From Taxawa tesnikishii (nom. ined.) (taxonomy: Eukaryota; Ascomycota; Dothideomycetes; Dothideales): a stretch of 64,000 nucleotides of DNA. How positions within the stretch are numbered: the first letter of the stretch is position 1; every line of letters begins with the position of its first letter. The notes under the pieces are model-generated. The model was not told the origin of the DNA. It worked only from the letters and a program-made list of their open reading frames with translations, and made no database searches. The position numbers and the translations under genes were made by a program. Shown piece by piece: positions 23,252-32,863 of this stretch. The DNA lies in assembly GCA_030247885.1 (NCBI GenBank), contig JAPDRO010000014.1:682001-746000 (forward strand), given 5' to 3'.

Positions 23252-25015
23252 ATGGCGCCCGCTCCTGTGGCCGACCAGAACGGCATTGATCCAGCAGACG
23301 TGATCGGCAAAGCGCCCCTGGCGTTATCCTTCCTCCAAAGGAAATCCGCCATGTCCTTGAGAAAACCGTTGGTTATGTCGCGCGTGGAGGCGCTTCGTTC
23401 GAGGACCGCATCCGAAGTACCATCAAGGACAACCCAAAACTGTCGTTCTTGTCGGACAACGATCCTTACAATGCCTACTATCTCTGGAGGTTAGAGGAGT
23501 ACAAGGAGGGTCGCGGAACATCCATAGCTACTGGCCAAGAGGGTGCGATACCGGCGCCCGCGAAGCAAGAGAAGAAGGGACCGGAAGCGCCTAAGGAGTT
23601 TCAGTTCTCTGCGCGCATGCCCACCATAAACGCCGTAGATCTGGAGATCGTGAAACTCACGGCACTGTTCGTGGCCAAGAACGGTCGCGGCTGGATGACA
23701 CAGCTCGCCCAGCGCGAGAACAGGAACTACCAGTTCGATTTTTGCGCCCGCAGCACAGTTTCTACCAGTTCTTCTCCCGCCTCGTAGATCAGTACACTTC
23801 GCTGCTGAACGGCGCCTCGGCTGACGAGAGAAGGCTGCAGAAGGAGAGAATCAAGGAGCTGGAACACAACGTTGAGAACAAATACCACATCTTGGACCGG
23901 GCGCGGCAACGAGCCGAGTGGGTAAAATACCAAGAAGCGCAGAAGGTGAAGAAGGAGGAGGATGAGAAGGTCGAGCAGCTTGCGTACGCGCAAATCGACT
24001 GGCACGACTTCTCCGTCGTCGAGACGATTGTGTTCAACGAAGCAGACGACCAGATCGACCTGCCCCTCCAACGTCACTAAATGATCTGCAGTCCGCCTCG
24101 CTCGAACAGAAAGCACAAATGAGTCTCGCTCGTCCAGACATGCGCATCGAAGAAGCCATGCCCGGGATGGACGACTACTACCCACCCAGCCAATATCAAC
24201 CCACACCTCAGCCCGCCCAAGCACCTATACCGATGCCATATTCGCCTCAACCCCCGCCAGCGTCGGCATCGCCCGCCCAGGCCGCGCCTTACGCACCACC
24301 CCGCACCGCTCAACAGATGGAAGAAGACGCGCGCATCGCCGCACGCGCCGCGGACCGCGAGCGCGCTCAGCAAGCACAGGCGGCTGCGATGGGCACGGGT
24401 CCCATGCGGATCAGGAACGATTACGTGCCGCGCGCGCAGGCAAGACGGCAGAACGTCAACATGGCGATTTGTCCCAACTGCAAGCAGCAATTCCCGGCCG
24501 AGGAGATGGCGGAGCATTTGAGGAGTAAGTTTAGCCTTACCCGCGCCAGTCGTACCCTTGCCCTACCTTCCCTTTGTTGCCCTGTCTTCCTTCTTTTCCC
24601 TCCCCTTCCTCTTCCCAGTCTCTTCCCTATGTCATTTCGACCACTCGACAACACGCACACAAATACACGGAACAGGAAGAGCCGGTATACTGATGTGTGT
24701 CTAGTCGAAATGCTTGATCCCCGCTGGCGCGAACAGTCCCGCATCGCCGCCCAACGCTCTTCCACCACAAACCTCTCTCACATCGATATGGCGAACAACC
24801 TCAAGCGCCTCGCGTCCAAGCGCTCAGACGTCTTTGATCCCGCTACGGGACGCCCGCTTGATGTTGAGGAGGCCGAGAGGCTGAAGAGGATTACACCTAA
24901 TCCTGGAGACGTGCCGCAGGGTGTTGCAGGAGGGGCAGGTGGGCAAGGGCAAGGGCAGTCGGCAGACGTGAGTGAGCAGATCAGGAACATCCACCAGAGA
25001 TACGGACAGCGGTAG
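23252..25015 (+). CDS. PRP21: Splicing factor 3A subunit 1 (SF3A1/Prp21)
   Basis: A subunit of the SF3a complex of U2 snRNP, needed for prespliceosome assembly in the nucleus. Exons are 23252-24524 and 24705-25015 (180-nt intron, GTAAGT...GTCTAG). Two SURP modules are visible: the first about residues 33-85 (HVLEKTVGYVARGG, NPKLSFLSDNDPYNAYYLWR) and the second about 125-175 (VDLEIVKLTALFVAKNGRGW, QFDF-LRPQHSFYQFFSRLV). A Prp21-type central region follows (ERRLQKERIKELEHNVENKY, QIDWHDFSVVETIVF), then a Pro-rich stretch and a zinc-finger-like CPNCKQQFPAEEMAEH near residue 407. Three frame breaks are each resolved by one base in a run (C4 at 23315-23318, T5 at 23739-23743, C4 at 24063-24066), giving about 528 residues. 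The animal C-terminal ubiquitin-like domain is absent, as is common in fungi. Confidence 0.95.
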
Positions 25016-25963
25016 CGCGCGGCAAAGTGGCGAAGCGGTGGGGTCTGGCTGGGGAGTTCGAAGATAGTTGCAGGTGCGGGAAGGATAATTTCTCCCAAGC
25101 TAAGACCGGCATTGGGTCCAGACAGAATTGGCGTTTTCGAAACATCGGTGATCTAGAGGTGAGGTCTACCACAAGAGCGATGGGCGATGGGCGACGGGCG
25201 ATGTGCTGTGATGCATCAGCTACACGTCCGAGGAACGTTGGTCTTCTTCCGTGTACTATAACCCTTGCTACGAAGGCGTCCATTTTCAACCATGAGGTAT
25301 GCGCATATTGCTGCTGCTCTGTATAGACTGTCTTCATGCTCATTTTCCCTTTTACATCAGATTGTTCAATCGTCAAGTCACCAAGTCACGAAGGTGCCTA
25401 GTTGGACTTGGTGCGTCCAGCCATCACTCGTCAAACCGTCAACTGCCCTGGATTGATTCACCTGTACGGTTGGGGAATGAGGTGCTCCTTCCCGTTTAGG
25501 GTCGTTCTTCGGGGTCGAGGCGGGGATGCCGTTAAGAAGAATCCCCGATGAGAGTCTTTTAGCAGGCTTGGGGTACGTCTGAACGAGTTGTCTGACATAG
25601 AACATGTGCCCAACCCAGCTACTGAAACTCATAAACCCTACGTGACTCGCCAGTATACAGTAGCCATAGTCCGGAGAGAGGAGCCGACTGCAAGCGAAGC
25701 AGCGGGAAACAAAATCTTCTCCGCGATGAGAGGTTGCGGTTTATGTTAGTAGAAGTTGGGACTAGAACTTTTGCTTAGTGTCTGCCAACCGCTACTAAAC
25801 CTAGAAGGTTCTCCTCAGTTCACGGAACTTCATATAGTAAGGGCTCAGAGCCTATCAGAGAGTATCTCTTCACAGGCCGGTAGAAGGACTGCTCAATCTC
25901 GTCAATTTTCTCTTTGATGATTTGGCTTGCAAGTGTAATGTGACAGGCCACATCGTTCCTCTA
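25016..25963. other. Convergent intergenic region
   Basis: 3' flanks of SF3A1 (+) and the amidase (-). No gene or RNA recognised. Short open frames overlap on both strands without similarity. Confidence 0.5.
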
Positions 25964-27942
25964 CTAAACATCCAAAACGCCTGCGATGATCTCCACGTCT
26001 CTAAGTAGTTCCTCATCTTGCAAGTTGCGCCCTGCTACCTGCACTGCACAGGGCGCGCCCTCCACCAGGTCCGCGTCGTCTATATGTGTTTCAGTGAGGT
26101 CCTTCTTCACAATGCAACTTATGTATGTACTTACATGGTGGGTAATACGGGACATCCCGCACGAGCGACGCATCTTTGCTCTTGCTCGCTTTCTCAAATG
26201 GTATAGACACGGCTGGATACTGCACGAACACAAGCAGCGTCAGCATGGAACATATCAATACGAAGATGTGAGAAAGGACAACTCACGTCCAACAAGTTAA
26301 ATAACGTCGTATACGGCGGCAGTCCATACAGGTCATGCTTGACCGCCGTCCCTGAGAAGCCAGGCAAGATGAACGCGTCGAGCTCGTTCTCAACCACCAG
26401 CTTTCTATACGCCTCCTTCACCTCCCCCTCTTCACGTTCAGCTGTATCAGATTTTCCAACGTCGGCTCAATATAGTTGTGTGGGAAATGCGGCTGTGGCA
26501 GTCCTGCCGTGGCAAGCGACGGGATCCGCGGCTCCCCGCTCGCGTCGATATGCGAGAAGACTATCTTCTTCGGATCCATTCCGAAGAAGCGAAACGCGGT
26601 CAGGAGTGTTTCTGAGATGTTGGGAACCTTGTCCGTAAGAGGAATAATGGTGTGACCTGCCTCTTTGAGCTTGTCGACGGCTGTATTCAAAGCGCGCATG
26701 ACGGGTGGGTGGAGAGGGAAGGTAGGGTCCTCGACGATGAGACCGAGGCGCAACTTCCTGCCTGGGGACTTCTCAACAGACCTCCATGGTGTAAATGAGG
26801 CGGTGGGATCGCGCTTGGAAGGGTCGGTTTTGAGGACGGCGCTCGTTAGTAACTCCAGATCACGCGGGCTCCTAGCCAAAGGACCGGCAGCTGCGGCGAA
26901 GCCGGCAAGGCCTTCACGCGCTGAACTCGTCTGCTTTCCGTACGGTATCCTGTTGGTGGAGGGTTTGAAGGCGAAGACGCCATTGCAGAGACCGGGGATC
27001 CGGATCGAGCCTGCAATGTCAGTGCCGATGCCCAAGACGGAGCCGCCCATGGCCATGAGTGCGCCTTCACCACCGCTGGAACCGCCCGCAGTAAGGGAAG
27101 TGTTGTGAGGATTGAGCGTCCTGGTTGGGTTAGCACTGGGCTAGCAGTGACTTGAAGGGTTGCATGTACCTCCCAAATATCCAATTGTGCGAATCGCCGG
27201 TCTGGAGGAACGGATAGTCAGCACGGCTCCCTTTCGAAATGAGATAAGAGCCTGTAGGGATCGACGAACCATAATCGTTTGCGGGAGGTTGGACTTTACG
27301 TATAGTACCGCGCCCAGGTCGAACAGGGTTTCGACGAGAATTGAGTTCTCCTTCTCAGGCCCTTTCGCAATGAAGGACGTATAGCCGATGGTCGATGCGA
27401 CTCCTTTGATATTGAAGCTATCCTAAGCCGGATATCAGTCCCGGCCATGTCATCGAAGGATCAATAAGCCCACCTTAACACATATCGGCAGCCCATGAAG
27501 TGGCCCTTTGGTCTTGCCCGTGGTAGCGAGGTGCTGATCCAACTCCTTTGCCCTAGTCAAGGCCTGGTCAAAGAACATTTCTGTTGTACAATGTATCTGC
27601 ACCACTCCCGTCAGTCTTCCATTTTCTTATCTGCGCACAGAAGCTACTCACAACTTGGCCCGCAATGGCCGCCCGGATACAGAACGCCTGGGTGACTTCA
27701 CAGCTGGTCAATTCACCCTTGGCCATCATGGCCAATAAGTCCGTCGCATCGTAGTTCTCAGTAATCTCTAGTTGTTTCTCTGACAGGAGCCCGCTCTTCC
27801 GCGGAACATCGAGGACATTGCTCTTGGACGTCTCAGTGATGCCCTTTGTTAGCTCGGCCGGTAGCCGCCACGCTTCTGGAATCTGGGCGGCGACTTCGGC
27901 CTGCTTTCTCGCTACCAGGGATTCCCAACTCTCGGCCGCCAT
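25964..27942 (-). CDS. Amidase-signature enzyme (acetamidase/fungal amidase type)
   Basis: An amide hydrolase of the amidase-signature superfamily; the substrate is unknown. Seven exons on the minus strand are supported: 27942-27652, 27596-27474, 27422-27270, 27201-27170, 27120-26287, 26219-26135 and 26079-25964, all with GT-AG introns of 49-68 nt. The Ser-cisSer-Lys machinery is visible: Lys in HGLPICVKDSFNIKG, then TAGGSSGGEGALMAMGGS and GIGTDIAGSIRIP. The C-terminal region VSIPFEKASK...LQDEELLRDVEII is typical of fungal acetamidase-like enzymes. One frame break is resolved by adding a base to the run at 26424-26428, restoring GEVKEAYRKLVVENELDAF and giving about 544 residues. The ATG at 27942 is the first in frame. 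It is divergent from the Zn2Cys6 regulator at 28352, which could control it (inference). AmdS-like use of acetamide is possible but unproven. Confidence 0.92.
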
Positions 27943-28351
27943 CTTGACTGATGCAAAGGTTCTTTGAAGTAGATGGAGTTAGGGAAACGGAAGGGTTGAC
28001 GATAATCACGGGTATATGGAAGGAGGGGTATATTATGGATAATTGGGAGAATGACCCGCCCGGTATATAGTAGCTAGTCAAGAGTCTCGGAATTCCCCGT
28101 GGTAAATCGTCGCAACGCGTCAAACTAGAACACTCTCCGTCAATCTAACTAATACTACTATAGCGCCATAGACTTGAGGTACCCAGCCTTGTAATAAGCC
28201 GACGTACTGAATGTAGAAGCGCTTTTAGTTAATAATAGTAACGTTTTAAAGATAAAGGGGTTGCGTTTAGGTAGTCGGCTGCCCTACCGGCTCCCCGCGG
28301 TTTTCGTTATCGTCAAGACGTTACGTTTGCATCGTCCACTCCCTCTTGATC
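27943..28351. promoter_or_regulatory. Divergent promoter between amidase and Zn2Cys6 regulator
   Basis: This 409-bp spacer separates two divergent starts. The half nearest the regulator contains a transposon-end relic (about 28160-28307), described separately. No activator site is assigned. Confidence 0.45.
28160..28307 (-). mobile_element. Relic end of a Fot1/pogo-like transposon
   Basis: Read on the minus strand from 28307, the sequence starts ACGAAAACCGCGGGGAGCC and continues through ACGCAACCCCTTTATC and TTACTATTATTAACTA. This parallels the left end of the RIP-mutated element at 32182 (ACGTAAACCGCGGGAAGC, ACGCGACCCTTTAACC, TTCTATTATTATTAC), including the TA before the ACG. Only one end is present. 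It is much less mutated than the copies beyond 32 kb. The inner boundary is approximate. Confidence 0.55.
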
Positions 28352-30410
28352 ATGATGGACATGTCGCAAAAGACAAGTTGGCTAGCCGGGCCCGCCACTC
28401 GTGCTTGCACAGCGTGTAAAAGGCGAAAGCGGCGATGTGACAAGCAGATTCCAACGTGTTCGAGCTGCAAGTGGTATGTGTTCCCCTCTGAACTTCTCCC
28501 ATGACATGCTAAAGAAGTCCGGAGGCTAGTGAGCCCGTGCCAGTACGAGCTTCATTCTTCTTCAGCTTCCACGACCATAGGGGCAGCTGCGATTCGCAGT
28601 CGCCAGGCCGCGTTACCTTGGATGCGTATAGAGCCCAACTCCATTACAAGTGCGATACAGGACTACGCGACAACGCTCTTTGGATCAGCACAGCGGCTTG
28701 ATGCAATGCTTCTGGAATACTTTTCGCGCGTCCATCCATGGATGCCGTTTGTGTCCCGACAGCGATTCTACGAGCGGCTTTCCGGGCTCTCGATCACGTC
28801 CGATCACAGCTTCGTCCTTTTGACGTGTGGCATGCACCTGATCCTTTCCGTTCCCCTCGGGTAGAAGTTGGATCGGCGCGCTCCACCAACTACATGGAGC
28901 TCAAACGTATGCTCGCTTTGGCCGAGTCCCAAGGTCCGCCCTTGATCGATCTCGTGCAATGCCGCTTGCTGCTGGCGCTATATGAGATCAATCACGGAGC
29001 AACTGACGAGGCATATCTATCGCTTGGAAATTGCTCCAGAGCAGGTATTGTTCTTGGGTTAGATCACATTCAACGGCGAGAGGACGATTTGCAACACCGC
29101 TTGTGGGTCCAACTGGAGGAGGAGAGGCGGACCTGGTGGGCGATCACTATTCTCGATAGGTGCGGAGACTGTCCCATGACACACAGAATGTTGGCTAATA
29201 GAGTCCGAGGGTTTTGCGACTGCAACGACCCAACTGGCCGGCCGCTGTGAGGGATCCAAGCTCAAGCGATCTTTTGCCGATAGACGACGCAGAATGGGAT
29301 CGTCAACTGTACGGCATCTCTAGCGCACCGAGTCTGCACATGTCGCAGCATGACTCTAGCAGAGGAGATCCCAAGGCTCCAATGCTTGTTTCGACGTCTT
29401 CTCACGTCCGCGTGGGATACTTTGCACGACTGGCGCAAGTTTCACATCTACTGGGTCTAGTGCTAAACAATAAGTTCAATCCCACACCCGATGGCGCTTT
29501 CAATGCGCAGGAGGCCCAACAGCTGCGACGGACCTTGGCTGTCTATGCTGAGTTACTCCCAAAAGAGGCTTCTGCTGCGGACTGCTCGCACTACTGTGGG
29601 CCTGTTGCGATATGTCAAAGGTGGGTGAATCAATATAGGCGGATACTTGCAATCTCTACTGATCGACGTAGTGCACAGCTCATCTTGGAGCAGTCCAGCT
29701 TCGAAACCTTGTCTGAAGTGGAACCCTTTCATGGTTTCAGCGTTGCGGCCGAAACGCTGTCTATCACCGTGGTCCAAATGGCTGAACAATTGAATGCCGA
29801 GCTAGCTGTGACGCATTCCGAGCTCCTACGCCCCCTAGCTGTTCATTCTATCTACCAGGTGTCTCAGATCTATGCTCGACAGTGTCAAAGGGACTCTGAT
29901 CCTAAGTACAAGCATGGGATACGTGTTTTGCTGCAGAGTCTTAGCTTCTTCGAGCAACGATGGAGAATCGCAGGTATGCTGTTCCAGTATATTCAAGTCC
30001 ACGAATCCGAAGCTCATCTGCATTCAAGGCGTGTACAAGGCTGCGATCATCTCAGCACTCGAGCTGTTGAACACGAGGGCATGACAAAGCTGCTCGTATT
30101 GGAAGAAGAAGAAAACATGGGCAGGGCTCATAGTATTCCAAGCGGTAACGTGAATGACGGTGGAGAAACCCTGATAGAGTCCGATTTGCCCTTGGACAAG
30201 TTAGCGAATAAGCCTTACCGCGCTCGAAGCTTCTTACCCAGATTAGTTCACCCTTTCCTCGTCATCTACGCTACGGTGAGGTCGAGGAGTTCGAGTAACC
30301 TCGTGGCGACTTCACTGGTTCAGCGTAAGATTTTCGATCGGCTTGGCAACTGCGAGGCTACCGATAGGATGATTGAGATCCGAAACCAACGGGCACTTGC
30401 GGATGCTTGA
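28352..30410 (+). CDS. Zn2Cys6 transcription factor with fungal-specific regulatory domain
   Basis: A nuclear regulator with a Gal4-type zinc cluster. Exon 1 (28352-28473) and exon 2 (from 28525) together give CTACKRRKRRCDKQIPTC then SSCKWLVSPC. This is a perfect CX2CX6CX6CX2CX6C, which also fixes the acceptor at CCGGAG/28525. The middle domain (PF04082 type) shows LLEYFSRVHPWMPFVSRQRF, STNYMELKRMLALAES, GNCSRAGIVLGLDHIQ, EERRTWWAITILDR and LLPIDDAEWDR. A frame break at the GGG at 28859-28861 needs one base. Near 29160-29215 a 42-44-nt intron (GTGCGG...AATAG), perhaps with a further missing T in 29212-29215, best restores the frame. The stop at 30408-30410 lies inside a 12-bp tandem repeat and may be premature. 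Targets are unknown; the divergent amidase and downstream epimerase-like gene are candidates. Confidence 0.88.
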
Positions 30411-30474
30411 GCGGACGCTAGAGCGGACGCTAGAGCGGACGTTAGAGCGGACGCTAGAGCGGACACTAGAGCGG
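30399..30474. repeat. 12-bp tandem repeat (GCGGACGCTAGA)n at the end of the Zn2Cys6 gene
   Basis: About six units, each 12 bp: GCGGATGCTTGA, GCGGACGCTAGA (twice), GCGGACGTTAGA, GCGGACGCTAGA and GCGGACACTAGA, then a partial unit. The first unit contains the TGA stop of the regulator; all others read Ala-Asp-x-Arg in that frame. Confidence 0.95.
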
Positions 30475-30638
30475 AGCCGACGGCCGCCGGATCCGATGCG
30501 AAGAATGACCCATGGTTCACCGTCTTACCCCATACAACCGCAGACAGTCACAACTTCATGATCGTTAAGATGCGGGCACTAAACCACCGGAGCGATGCCT
30601 GGCCGGACTCGAAACTGTCAGCTAGGATGGATATATAA
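30411..30638 (+). other. 75-codon open extension after the Zn2Cys6 stop
   Basis: The regulator's frame stays open past its TGA for 75 codons to a TAA at 30636-30638. It passes through the repeat (ADARADARADVRADAR) into non-repetitive sequence (SDAKNDPWFTVLPHTTADS). It may be 3' UTR, or the original C-terminus separated by a recent nonsense change. It is not counted in the gene. Confidence 0.4.
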
Positions 30639-30768
30639 AGAGGGGTCCTGACCTCGTCGAGCAAGATGGAAACGCAACACCTCACAGCTCTATTGTACAC
30701 ACTCAGCTTGACTCAGACGAATACTACTCCAACACTAGGGATAACTATATCTCCATCCCGCAACCAAC

Positions 30769-31726
30769 ATGATGAATATCCTTGTACTCGGCGGAACGGG
30801 CCTACTGGGCACCGCCCTTACTCAGTCCCTACTGCGTGCAGGCTCCTATTCTGTCTTTGTCCAAACCCGCAGCGCTTCCAAGGCGAAACCCCTCGTCGCC
30901 GCTGAGATGACACCTCTCATCTTCTCCCTTGACGATGAAACGGCGCTCAAATCTGCAATGAGCGCCCATGACATCGACATCGTCGTCGACGTCTCTCAAG
31001 GCTACGACCAAGCCGCCTCCATCCTCAAGGCGGTCGTCGCAGCCGCCAACGATCGTCAGGCCGCCCTCGAAAAGAAGGCGCCATCGGGCCCAAGCTCGGC
31101 TTCGTCTACACGTCCGGCACAATGATCCACGGCTCTCCGTCCAAGCGCGTGTCCGACCTCTCGCCCGTCGGCAACCGGCTCGCATCCGACAAGCCAGCGA
31201 CCATAGTCTCGTGGCGCCCCGCGCACGAGCAGGCCATTCTTGCCTGCCGTGATGCCATCAACCCTGTCATCCTCCGACCGGGCGTTTTCTACGGCCGCAG
31301 CGCTTGGAACTTCGACCCGTGGTGGGGTCCCATCGCCGCGCTCAAGGCGTCCGGCGGCGACGCTCTCTCCATCGGCGCCGATGCATCCGCGCGCGTCGGC
31401 CTCGTGCACGTCGACGACGTCGCAGCAGCCTTCCACGCCGCAATCGACCGCCTCGATGGCCGTTTGGGCAACTGGCCTGTGTTCGACGTATCCGCGGAGA
31501 CGGTCAGCCTGGCGGATATTCTGCATGGAACGCTAGAGACTCTGGGCCTGAATGCCAGCGTGAACTTTGCCGGGACTGGGGAAACGTCCTCTTGGAGGGT
31601 CTGGCGCTGCGTGCGAAGGGCGATGCTGCTCGTGCTCGGACGGTGCTTGGGTGGCAGCCGAAGAGGCGCGACTTTCTGCTAAATGTGGGGATGTACTACT
31701 TGGCTTGGGAGGCCGCTCAGAACTAG
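30769..31726 (+). CDS. NAD(P)-binding epimerase/dehydratase-like protein (atypical extended SDR)
   Basis: A Rossmann-fold protein. The N-terminus MMNILVLGGTGLLGTALTQSL carries the GGTGxxG dinucleotide-binding turn. Later come DIDIVVDVSQGYDQAASILKA, LGFVYTSGTMIHGS (strand plus the YTSGT typical of NAD-dependent epimerase-like proteins), VILRPGVFYGRSAWNFDPWW and RVGLVHVDDVAAAFHAAIDR. The protein ends LLNVGMYYLAWEAAQN. The reaction is unknown; a role in modifying a sugar or small molecule is inference. There are two frame breaks, each resolved by one base (A4 at 31070-31073, giving LEKEGAIGPKLGFVY; GGG at 31572-31574, giving AGDWGNVLLEGLALRAKG), for about 319 residues without introns. The ATG at 30769 is followed by a second at 30772. 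It lies 131 bp after the open extension of the regulator and about 90 bp before the retroelement fragment that marks the repeat block. Confidence 0.85.
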
Positions 31727-31813
31727 TTGGCAGTCCGTTTCCGAGCGATTAATTCTTCAAAAGACTCGTAACGAGGGCTCTATACAAGTGAGCAATTCAC
31801 GTATTAGTCTTGT

Positions 31814-32005
31814 TTGTCAAAAAGCCTAGAGAAGGCCTACGATTTTACTATGAATACCGAGCAATACCGATTGACTCGGAAGGATGGATCCCCGCTACCC
31901 CTAATACAAGAAAACCTCAACCGAGTTAATAGGGCCAGATGGTCCACTAAACTAGATGTGTCCTTAGCAGTTCACAAGATACGAGCTGCTAATAGAGACA
32001 ACTAG
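31814..32005 (+). mobile_element. Ty3/gypsy reverse-transcriptase fragment (fossil)
   Basis: About 60 codons with normal base composition resemble the start of a Ty3/gypsy reverse transcriptase (YRLTRKDGSPLPLIQENLNR, ARWSTKLDVSLAVHKIR). Only this fragment is present, so the copy is broken and truncated at both sides. It is the last stretch before composition collapses to the AT-rich block. Confidence 0.8.
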
Positions 32006-32863
32006 ATGATAGCTTTTTGTACCCGCTCTAGGCTCCTTTAATAGCTAGTAACATCCTTTAGACTAGCAAATGCACCTAGTACGTTCTAACGCTACATTAA
32101 TTAGTCGCTTCTAGACTTTGTAGACGGCTTTGTTTTTGCTTTAGAGTAATTCTTAAATTCATAGAGGGGTCGCGTAAGGTAACGTAAACCGCGGGAAGCT
32201 AGTTAAATAGGGTAGTTAGTTACTTAAACGCGACCCTTTAACCTTCTATTATTATTACTACTTACTATAAGTACTTTTATACCTATAAAAGTAGCCTATT
32301 CTAAAGCTAATATTTAGAAGGTAATATCTATAGTAAGAAAGAAAGAATACTTATTAATTTATAAGGCTATACTTATATTTAATGTTTTAAATATAATGCT
32401 ATAAAGTTATATAACTAAATATACTTTACGCGCTATAGCGCATAAAATAGAGTAGATCCTTTCGAACGTAAAAGAAAAGACTTTATTTTAATAAATTATA
32501 TATTTTATATATATTAGCTTTCTTACTTTACTTACGTTAATTATATAAATAGTAAAGGAAATTTAACGTAGATATATATAACTATTAAAGACTTCGTAAC
32601 CTTTTCCTTAACTAATTAGTAAGAAATAACTTAATTACTTTAAGGCTTATTATCCGAAGATTTTAAGTATATAAACTTATTAAATTAAGAGTATAAGCTT
32701 TTTATAGAATATAACTATCCTTTAAAGTATATTTATAATATAGATAAGTTTAGCTTTACTATTAAAGTAAGCTAAATATTAAGAGTATTAGTTAATATAT
32801 ATAAGGTAACTAGTTAAAAGTAAATCGAAAGTAAATAAGAGTAAATAATAGTAATTAAGTATA

